Positions 36,301-42,744 of a stretch of 64,000 nt of DNA are shown piece by piece. The position numbers and the translations under genes are program-made. Position 1 is the first letter of the stretch, and every line of letters begins with the position of its first letter. Under the pieces are notes generated by a model. It saw only the letters and a list, made by a program, of their open reading frames with translations, had not been told where the DNA came from and searched no databases. Origin of the DNA: an uncultured Pseudomonadales bacterium (GTDB lineage Bacteria; Pseudomonadota; Gammaproteobacteria; Pseudomonadales; Azotimanducaceae); the NCBI GenBank assembly GCA_958296195.1, contig OY282455.1, forward strand, positions 744,001 through 808,000, written 5' to 3'.

Positions 36301-38533
36301 GGTGGCGTTGACCGTCGGCTCGAACACCCGGCAAGCCGCTTACTTCAGCGGTTCCGGAGGGCGCAGCGTCTTTTTTCTCTACAAGGTGCAGGCAGGGGAC
36401 AGCGATGCCGACGGCGTCAGCATTGGCGCCAACGCCGTCAGCCTGAACGGCGGCGGCATCGACGGCACGGCCGCCGCGCTCACCCATGACGCGGTGGCCG
36501 CGGACACAGCGCACAAGGTGAACGGCGGCGCGTCCCGAACGGCGACGGTGATCCTTGTGGTGCTGGCCAACTCGCCGGAGGGGGACGGCACCTACAAACT
36601 CGGCGAAGGGATCGAAGTGGAGGTCTGGTTCGATCGGGCGGTGACGGTGACGGGGGCGCCCCATCTGGAGATCACCATCGGCGCCAACAATCGGCGGGCG
36701 GCCTACGTTGGCGGCATCGGCAGTCGGCTGACGTTCAGGTACGTCCTGCAGGCGAACGACATCGACGCCGACGGCGTCGGCATCGCCGCCAACGCGCTGA
36801 AGCTCAACGGTGGCACTGTCAACGACGGGGTGTCCGCCGCCGCCGCCACGTTGACGTTTGCAGCGGTGGCGGCGGACAGCGCCCGCAGGACGGACGGACG
36901 CCAAGTAAGCCGGCCGCGCCTGATGCAGGTTCAGTTCAATGTCCACAGCCCGCCGAGCGGCGCCGCCTACGGTCCCGGCGAAGTGATTTGGGTGGAGGCC
37001 TGGTTCGACAAGGCGGTGGCCGTGACCGGTGCGCCGCGCATGGCGTTGGAAATCGGCGGCAACGTTCGGCAGGCGGCCCACCACTCCTCCGCCTCCGGCG
37101 GCCGGGTGCTGTTCTTCCGCTACGTCGTGCAAAGCGGTGACCTCGACGCCGACGGGGTCGGCATTGCCGCCAACGCGCTGGATTTGAACGGCGGCGCCAT
37201 CAGGCTGGCGGCGAACGGCGCCACCGACGCGGCGGTGACCCACGCCGCCGTGGCCGCGGATCCCGCCCGCAAGGTGGCGGGCGGATCGGCCCCGCCGCCG
37301 CCTCAGCCGCCCCGTCCACCTCAGCCTCCGCCGGTGTCTCCCCCGCCGCCGCCGCCGAACAGGGCGCCGGAGGTGGTTCGCCCAATGGACGCGCTGTCAC
37401 TGCTGCCGGGCGCCTCCCGGGAGGTTGACGCCTCCGCCGCCTTCCGGGATCGGGACGGCGACCGGCTGGCCTATTCGGCGCAGTCCTCGAACCCGGCGGT
37501 GGCGACGGCGGCCGTGCGCGGCGCAGTGGTGGGCGTCGCGGCGATTGCGCCGGGCGCGGCGGCCGTCACCCTCCGGGCCACCGACCCCAGGGGCCTAAGC
37601 GCGCGGCTTGTCTTTTCAGTGCAGGTCAAGGGACCGCCGCAGGCCACTGGCGAAATCGCGGACGTGTCGCTGCTGCCGGGCGCCTCCCGGGAGATCGATC
37701 CAACCGCGGCGTTCGCTGACCCGGACGGGGACCCGCTTCGCTACGGGGCGCAGTCCGCGGACCCCTCGGTGGCGACCGCCGCCCATCAGGACGGCGTGGT
37801 GCGCATTGCGGCGGAGGCCCCGGGCTTGACGACGGTGACCCTCACGGCCACGGACAGCGATGGCCTGAGCGCGTCGCTCGTCTTCGCCGTCAACGTCAAG
37901 GGCCCGCCGCGGGTCGTGGGCGAAATTGCGGCGCTGCCGCTGCCAGCCGGCGCGTTGGCCGACATTGACGCGGCGGCTAGGTTCCGCGACCCGAATGGGG
38001 ATGAGCTTGCCTACCAAGCCGCGTCCTCGAATGCTGCCGCGGCTGCGGCGACCATGGACGGCGGCGTGGCGAGGGTTGTCGCCAAGGCGCCCGGAACGGC
38101 GACGGTGACGATCACGGCGGCGGACGGGGACGGCCTGAGCGCGTCGCTCAGCTTCCCGGTGGCGGTGGCGGCGGCGCTTCCGAGCCGGGAGCTTTTGGTT
38201 GGCGGCGACGTTTTGGCGATGCCGCTGTCGAGCCTTTTTACGGGTGCGGGCGGCTTTGATGAGCCGGCCGCATCATCGAGCGACGCCGCCTTGGTGGCGG
38301 CCGACGTTGCGGACGGCGTCCTGACCTTGGCGGCCGTTGGGGAGGACGAGGGCGCTACTGTCGTCTCCGTGGCGGCGACGGGCGGCGACGGCTGGCGCAG
38401 AACGCTGCGCCTCCAGGTGGAGGTGGCCGCCGCCGGCGGCTTTTTCAGGGATTGGCGCCTGCATTGGATCACGCGGCTTGGGCGGCCGGACGCGGAGGAC
38501 TCCTCGATCCGATCCCGTTCGACGCCGCAATGA
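33371..38533 (+). CDS. Secreted modular trypsin-like protease (S1) with many Ig-like repeats
   Basis: About 1720 residues. The signal peptide ends near AHA before IRGG, the usual trypsin activation site. Triad: His74 (TAAHC), Asp118 (HDIALLELE), Ser214 (DSGGP); the residue before Asp213 is Ala where Gly is usual. Then fibronectin type III (about 268-360), a putative-Ig domain (365-458), a leucine-rich stretch (526-600), a PKD/cadherin-like domain (720-815), four repeats of about 110 residues (815-1300) with VTVTGAPQ..L.VG and LDA.GV.I..N.L.LNGG, a proline-rich linker, and three Ig-like repeats (1335-1600). No LPxTG or membrane anchor is seen. The frame is open to ATG 33326; 33371 fits a normal signal peptide. 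It precedes an S8 autotransporter by 21 bases. Confidence 0.85.
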   Translation: MHRLEQFLKLRLPAFLAVGLLIVGQLTAQPAHAIRGGQAAEAGRWPYHVSMFIRDVHACGGTLVTPRYVLTAAHCPDGVPRAILSIYVGSQRVDGSGQFIKVAAVYVHPRYDGNRTHDIALLELETPASASYGTATLPDLAIHNRIVAAGEEAMAVGWGNLSARGHRPIELRQASLTLRSDASCRSVIGGGFNSDAHFCTHNIVEGRGICVADSGGPTFVRRGGIDYQVGISSFAESFYSNNLFCTTSGFTKVASYVDWINYLISPRPPANPANFRALASRGSVSLTWDRARTHRITGYEYRHRTEGGAWGEWTAVPDSSRNTDTARVAGLTNGVAYGLQVRAVNWDGAGEPSAEEFATPMAAMDLTPSFGDTTLAGWSYIKDAPIITRKLPQAAGGDGNLTYAVSSTLPAGLSFAAATRELSGTPTATQTPTEYRYTATDLDGDVASLTFVLDVAAAMSDRAGKMRSAMDEWMVDVGLGSPIPGGFGTAVDWDNFSEALMEEADVPVISLGHCGPRSCIRGADGVRTVQAQSLAGWPTIRRLSIRNEHLSILPGTFVGYHNNLRQLRLFDNLITALPNGVFDYTDLDGLWLHGNTGSPFTLAVAAKSSDGSVYAHLPQAAPKEISVDWTASGGSTATGTAVIPAGKRDGTPFSLASPQDIVMTLSNPRLTGITESLSDSAGDFRGFNLTMASTTTATIAAGTGTNPPPAPPAPPSEAPTANAGADASVAEGAQATLDGADSEDPEGGALTYAWTQLTRPLVALSDAAAAQPTFTAPSGLPLSPELRFSLTVTDPTGVASDPDTVAVRVISKPRISAVAIAGAPPVGDSYRKGDRIRATVTFTQAVAVTGSPQLALDVGGTQRPALWTGITNSRTLTFDYLVGEGDLDANGVGIDANSLSLNGGGINYLTGSGGAAAVLTHKAAAEDADHKVDGSVATISSVAIASAPESGAAYQLGEPIIVNVRFDRPVTVTGAPQVALTVGSNTRQAAYFSGSGGRSVFFLYKVQAGDSDADGVSIGANAVSLNGGGIDGTAAALTHDAVAADTAHKVNGGASRTATVILVVLANSPEGDGTYKLGEGIEVEVWFDRAVTVTGAPHLEITIGANNRRAAYVGGIGSRLTFRYVLQANDIDADGVGIAANALKLNGGTVNDGVSAAAATLTFAAVAADSARRTDGRQVSRPRLMQVQFNVHSPPSGAAYGPGEVIWVEAWFDKAVAVTGAPRMALEIGGNVRQAAHHSSASGGRVLFFRYVVQSGDLDADGVGIAANALDLNGGAIRLAANGATDAAVTHAAVAADPARKVAGGSAPPPPQPPRPPQPPPVSPPPPPPNRAPEVVRPMDALSLLPGASREVDASAAFRDRDGDRLAYSAQSSNPAVATAAVRGAVVGVAAIAPGAAAVTLRATDPRGLSARLVFSVQVKGPPQATGEIADVSLLPGASREIDPTAAFADPDGDPLRYGAQSADPSVATAAHQDGVVRIAAEAPGLTTVTLTATDSDGLSASLVFAVNVKGPPRVVGEIAALPLPAGALADIDAAARFRDPNGDELAYQAASSNAAAAAATMDGGVARVVAKAPGTATVTITAADGDGLSASLSFPVAVAAALPSRELLVGGDVLAMPLSSLFTGAGGFDEPAASSSDAALVAADVADGVLTLAAVGEDEGATVVSVAATGGDGWRRTLRLQVEVAAAGGFFRDWRLHWITRLGRPDAEDSSIRSRSTPQ

Positions 38534-38554
38534 CCGGCCTTTTGGAGTTTTGCG

Positions 38555-41191
38555 ATGTTGAATGAACGACGCAGCCAAGTGGGTCGGTGGGCCTTGGCAA
38601 TGGCGGCGGCGGCCTTTGCCGCCTCGCCCGCCGCAAGCCCGCCTGCTTCCCAAGAGACGGCCGGGGAGGACTGCGGACGCATTCCCAACCGCCAAGCCGG
38701 TGGTTTCGACCTGGCGTCGGCAACCTTGTTGGGCAACGGCTTGGCGGGGCATTGCCTAAAGCCGCTGGACGGGTGCGGCGCGGTTAAGAGCAGGTTGGCG
38801 CGCATGGTGGCGGGATGCCGTTTGCCTGCGGCTGGCGCCCTTGGGTTCGGCTTTGGACTGGGTGAATTCGACCATGGCGGCTGGGCTGCGCTCGGCGCCG
38901 AACGTGACGGCTTGGGTTTGCGGTCGGCTTCGGCCCCCTTGCAGCAGGTGATCGAGGCGCCCTCCCCCAGCAACGGGATTGCGCCGATGAGCACGGTTCG
39001 CGCGGTGGCGGGTGAGTCCTTGGAGCCGGACGCGGCTCCGTCGTTGGCGAATTCTTGGAGGACCGCGGAGTACAGCCGCTCCACCACGGTCGGTTCAAGA
39101 ACCGGCGCGAGTCGGCTGAACCTGGTCCGGGCCGCGGAGGGATACGCCCGGCGGGTCACCGGAAGGCCCGGCGGCGGCGGCGTCACGGTGGCGCTGCTCG
39201 ACACCGGCGTCAACGCCGCCCATTCGCAGCTCGATGTCGCCAGGACATTCGACTACGGCGCTGTTCCCCGCACCCACGGCACTTTTTTGGCCGGCGTCGT
39301 CGCCGCGCGCAGGGACGGCGACGGCATGCACGGCGTCGCCTACAACGCCAATCTGGTCAGCATTGGCAGAGTGCCGACACCACAGGCGGCTCCCTTTGAG
39401 GCGTCCGCTGCCGACATCGCCTCCGCAGCGGGATTGGCGCGGACTTACGGAGCCTTTCAATCCACTCCAGAGGCCAGTTCCCACATCCTGAACATGAGCT
39501 GGGGCGAACGCGGCCGGGTTCCCGTGATCGAGAGCGCCTTGCTGGAGGCCGCCAGCGCCGGGCGCATCCTGGTCGCCGCCCTCGGCAACGAGGGTGAAAC
39601 CAATCCGGTTGCGACGCCGGCCCTCCTGGTGGCGGATGCGGGCATCGCCGGCTTCGCCATCGCCGTCGGCGCGCTGAACGAGGCCGGCACGGGCGCCAGT
39701 TCCGGCACCAACTATTGCGGTGCGGTGGCGCGCTACTGCCTGTTCGCCCCCGGCACCAATGTCATGAGCACCGCCGCGACGCTTGGCTACGCCGTGCAAA
39801 GCGGCACATCCCATTCGGCGGCCTTCGTCTCCGGCGCGGCGGCGGTGGTTTGGGCGGCGTTTCCCAACAAGCGCGGCGACCAGGTCGTCGGCCGCCTGCT
39901 CAGCACCGCCCGGCCTCTGGACGGCCAGGAGATTTCCAGCACCTACGGGCACGGCGCCCTGGACCTCGGCGCCGCCATGAACCCGGTGGGATTCCTGAGC
40001 CTTTCCCTCAAAGGCGCCGGCCGGGCGCCGCTGGCGGCCAGCTTCATCGACTTGCCGCGCGGCTTTGCGGCGCCCCCGACGGATGCCGTGCTGGCCAACG
40101 CCGTGGTTTACGACCAGCAGATGTTCCCGTTCCTCGCCGACCTGAACGCCGTGTTCCGAACGGCGCCGCAGCGCCCTCCGGACAGCCTGCTCGATCTGGC
40201 GTCTTGGTCGCCGGGCGGCCTGTCGCCAACGGCTTGGCGCACCGGCTACGAGCGCTTGAGCCCCGTCGGCCAAGCGTTGCGCCCACACCCTTGGGCGAGG
40301 CGAACAAGTTGGGGGGGCGCCGGGGCTTACCGCATGGAGTTTCGGCCGGCGCCGAATTTGTCGCTGGCCGTGGGCAGGGGCTTCGGCGCCTTCGCCGCGC
40401 CGAACGACTTCATCGCCGGGCGGATGCGGCGCAATCCGCTTCGCGATCAGTTCTCCACCGATCCATTCGCCGCGTTCACCGGCTGGGGAGAGAGCCTGAG
40501 CCTTAGCTGGCGGCTTGCTCCGCATACCGCGTTGGACTTCGCCGGCAAACGGGGGGAGGGCCACTTCGGCACCGCCCGCAACCGTTTCGCTTCGGCGGGG
40601 CTTGCCCGGGACATCGGCGCCCTCACCTTGGGAGTGCGCTACGGCCTTCTCGACGAAAGCGGGTCTTGGCTCGGCGTCCGCACCCAAGGCGCCTTCGGCG
40701 GCTTGCGGGATGCGCGGACGGCCTTTATGGACATGCGCATCCAGGGGCGTCTTGCCGAGCGCATGACGCTGTTCGGCAGCCTAAGCCGAGGCGCAACCGC
40801 CGGAGGTTCGGGACGGCCCGGCTCCCTGGTTGCGCAGTGGGGCAAGGCGCGGTCGCGGTCGTTTCTGCTCGGCGGGGAAGTTGAGGGCCTTTGGCTGGCC
40901 TCCGACCGCCTGGCCTTGACGGCGGCGATGCCGTTCCGGGTCCGGCGGGCGAAAGTTTATTTGGATGTTCCGGACCGGGAGCTGGCAGACGGCGTGGTCA
41001 GCTACGCTCGACAGGCGGTGGACCTCAGGCCCCAAGGCCGGGAAGTCCAACTGCAGTTGGCTTACGCAGCCGAGGCGCTGGAGCGGCGCCTCTCCTTTTC
41101 CTTGGGCGCCGGCCTGCGCCTGCAGCCAAACCACTCGCCCTCCGCCGGCCCCGAATTCAGCGCCGCGCTTGGGATGCGCTTGGTTTTTTGA
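38555..41191 (+). CDS. S8 (subtilisin-like) serine protease autotransporter
   Basis: 878 residues. An amino-terminal hydrophobic signal (about 10-35) is followed by a cysteine-containing pro-region to about 200. The S8 domain has Asp216 (LLDTGVN), His241 (THGTFLAGV), oxyanion Asn345 (ALGNEGE) and Ser419 (GTSHSAA). From about 580 the sequence alternates in the manner of outer-membrane beta-strands and ends with GMRLVF, a carboxy-terminal phenylalanine typical of autotransporter barrels. The protein should expose or release a protease at the cell surface. ATG 38555 lies eight bases after GGAG. It is probably co-transcribed with the trypsin-like protein upstream, which lacks an export anchor of its own. 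Confidence 0.85.
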   Translation: MLNERRSQVGRWALAMAAAAFAASPAASPPASQETAGEDCGRIPNRQAGGFDLASATLLGNGLAGHCLKPLDGCGAVKSRLARMVAGCRLPAAGALGFGFGLGEFDHGGWAALGAERDGLGLRSASAPLQQVIEAPSPSNGIAPMSTVRAVAGESLEPDAAPSLANSWRTAEYSRSTTVGSRTGASRLNLVRAAEGYARRVTGRPGGGGVTVALLDTGVNAAHSQLDVARTFDYGAVPRTHGTFLAGVVAARRDGDGMHGVAYNANLVSIGRVPTPQAAPFEASAADIASAAGLARTYGAFQSTPEASSHILNMSWGERGRVPVIESALLEAASAGRILVAALGNEGETNPVATPALLVADAGIAGFAIAVGALNEAGTGASSGTNYCGAVARYCLFAPGTNVMSTAATLGYAVQSGTSHSAAFVSGAAAVVWAAFPNKRGDQVVGRLLSTARPLDGQEISSTYGHGALDLGAAMNPVGFLSLSLKGAGRAPLAASFIDLPRGFAAPPTDAVLANAVVYDQQMFPFLADLNAVFRTAPQRPPDSLLDLASWSPGGLSPTAWRTGYERLSPVGQALRPHPWARRTSWGGAGAYRMEFRPAPNLSLAVGRGFGAFAAPNDFIAGRMRRNPLRDQFSTDPFAAFTGWGESLSLSWRLAPHTALDFAGKRGEGHFGTARNRFASAGLARDIGALTLGVRYGLLDESGSWLGVRTQGAFGGLRDARTAFMDMRIQGRLAERMTLFGSLSRGATAGGSGRPGSLVAQWGKARSRSFLLGGEVEGLWLASDRLALTAAMPFRVRRAKVYLDVPDRELADGVVSYARQAVDLRPQGREVQLQLAYAAEALERRLSFSLGAGLRLQPNHSPSAGPEFSAALGMRLVF

Positions 41192-41406
41192 ACCGGCCGG
41201 CCTTGCCGGGCGAAGACGCAGCATAAGGAGTACCACATCGAACGCAAGTTCCGCGAAACCCGCCTGTACCAAATAGCCCCCATCTCCACCAACCTGATCC
41301 TGAGCTACATAGGCGAGCACGTTTTGGGGATGCCGCGGTCGTTTTGAGGCGGATGCGGCGATGAGGCTGGTGGCGGGCCAACCGGGCGGCCGGCGCATTC
41401 CAAGGC

Positions 41407-41619
41407 TTGAAGCCGTTGTGGACGGCCATCGCCTTGCTCAGCCATGCGCGAAGCGTCGGTGCCGATGCGCCCTCCGGTCGTTGGCTGGGTGCTTGCAGCG
41501 ACCGGCCGCGGGTTCGCGCCTCCGGGCTGTGGAACAACAACCACGTTGAAGAGGACTACGACGTCGCCTTTCTGGATGGGATGGAGGCGCTGGTGGAGGC
41601 GTGGGCATGGTCTGTGCGG
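41407..41619 (+). pseudogene. Truncated hypothetical gene interrupted by the IS element
   Basis: An open frame from TTG 41407 encodes WTAIALLSHARSVG and later SGLWNNNHVEEDYDVAFLDG, a protein-like sequence that stops making sense exactly where the IS481-type element begins at 41620. I do not recognise the family, and no continuation is visible beyond the element. The preceding bases (41192-41406) contain a possible 36-codon frame after an AAGGAG (41225-41230) but with no standard start codon. This is probably gene debris. Confidence 0.35.
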
Positions 41620-42446
41620 TGTCCTGGTTCAGAAACATGTGAGACTTGGTGGCCACCCTTCGGAGAACTGGTCCGATCAAGATATCAAAGGGGTGGGCGC
41701 TGCGCATTCCGCTCGCTTCGCTCCCGGAATGCGCAGCGCGCGACCGTGTTCGCCGTATCCCGGAAGCGCGCTCCGGCCCGCCGTGGCGAACCGGAGCGCC
41801 GGTTCGGGCAGCCTTGGTTGTTGACGGACAATTAGGGAGCCCAAACCATGCGGATCAAGTCTCTGCGAATCAAATCCCACCGCAGCTTCAAAGTGGACGA
41901 CACGACGCCCGCCGACGCCTTCGACCGGCTCCGACGCATCGAGACCGTCCAGGTGTTGCGCGCCGAAGGCTGCTCGAAGGCGACTGCCCTTCAAGGAGTT
42001 CAAGGCTGTCTCCTCGATCGGCAAGCAACTGGTGACCCGGGTCCATTGCCGAGCCACCGCCAACAACGCCAAGCGCTTCCTGGAGGCGGTCCGCACCAAT
42101 CTCCCGCACGAACTGGTCTCCGTCCAGGTCGACGGCGGCAGCGAGTTCATGGCGGACTTCGAGCAAGCCTGTCAGGACCTCGACATCCCACTGTTCGTCC
42201 TGCCGCCCCGGCGTCCCCAATTCAACGGCTGCCTCGAACGGCCCAACGACACCACGCGGGTCGAGTTCTGGAACCTCCACGACGGCGAGTTCACCGTCGC
42301 CGAGGCCAGCATCGCCCTGGCGGAGTGCCAGCACTTCCATAATCATGTGAGACCTCACCAAGCCCTCGACTTGGAAGACCCCAGCCGAGTATCTTCAAAC
42401 AATCAAGGACTGCCCCTCTCAGTCTCACATCCCCTGAACCCGCACA
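41620..42446. mobile_element. Decayed IS481-type insertion sequence
   Basis: Imperfect terminal inverted repeats define it: left TGTCCTGGTTCAG...ATGTGAGACT from 41620; right, read inward on the minus strand from 42446, TGTGCGGGTTCAG...ATGTGAGACT. The length is 827 bases, shorter than a normal IS481 element because the transposase has lost its middle. A hairpin lies at 41702-41734 in the left leader. A solo copy of the left end is at 32267. No target duplication was confirmed. Confidence 0.75.
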
Positions 42447-42493
42447 CGGACTTGTTTGGGGGCGGGGTTTGTTTTAGGGTAAGCGTTCCTTAG
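41848..42493 (+). pseudogene. IS481-family transposase, frameshifted and internally deleted
   Basis: ATG 41848 opens an amino-terminal part (MRIKSLRIKSHRSFKVDD) that runs to about 41990 in one frame. The integrase core continues in another frame, with VQVDGGSEFM (second Asp) and LPPRRPQFNGCLERPND (catalytic Glu), then VRPHQALD. The segment that should hold the first catalytic Asp is missing. The frame runs past the element's right end to 42493. Not active. Confidence 0.8.
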
Positions 42494-42517
42494 TCAGCTT
42501 GGAGATGGTTTGTAATG

Positions 42518-42540
42518 CCCCCCCCCCCCCCCCCCCCCCC
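42518..42540. repeat. Homopolymer run of 23 C
   Basis: Twenty-three consecutive C lie just downstream of the IS element and upstream of a small peptide ORF. A TTG at 42499 is in frame across the run with the peptide only at the present tract length modulo three, so slippage could switch an extended form on and off. A sequencing or assembly cause is equally possible. Confidence 0.95.
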
Positions 42541-42576
42541 GAAGATACAGGTGCTGAGAAACTAGGTGAGCCACCT

Positions 42577-42708
42577 TTGGTCGAAGGACGCAAAAAGCCT
42601 TGGGCCAAACCAGCCATCCTTCTAATAGAGTTCGGCGTTCTCAAGACAAGCAGTGGGGCAAAAGTTGATCCCACTGGAGAAAACTCCGTTTATACTCCGC
42701 CGTCGTAA
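42577..42708 (+). CDS. Small peptide resembling a RiPP precursor (lasso-like leader)
   Basis: 43 codons from TTG 42577, six bases after AGGTGAG. The sequence has a KKPWAKP opening, a hydrophobic stretch ILLIEFGVL, KTSSG, and a polar tail ending ENSVYTPPS. Many short bacterial precursor peptides share the order K-K-x-[YW]-x-x-P, hydrophobics, a glycine, then a Thr-x-x-Gly. In those, the part after the Thr/Gly is the core. Lys-Thr-Ser-Ser-Gly here would place a core rich in D, T, S and Y. No PqqD-like recognition protein, cyclase or protease is present in the window, so the assignment is tentative. The frame can also extend through the C run to TTG 42499. The next gene, 36 bases on, is a GT8-sulfotransferase fusion. 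Confidence 0.4.
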   Translation: MVEGRKKPWAKPAILLIEFGVLKTSSGAKVDPTGENSVYTPPS

Positions 42709-42744
42709 AGGCGGCTGGTTGCCTTCGCAGAGCATTGAGCCGCC

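Noticed and set aside
35996-37243. 415-codon minus-strand frame inside the protease repeats
   Set aside because: It only mirrors the repeated plus-strand domains; no motif and no ribosome-binding site.
39095-40687. 530-codon minus-strand frame inside the S8 autotransporter
   Set aside because: Antisense shadow caused by GC-rich codons; the plus-strand gene has a full catalytic triad.
41237-41346. 36-codon gene starting at ATC after AAGGAG
   Set aside because: Only a non-standard start codon is available and no homology is recognised; kept as debris.
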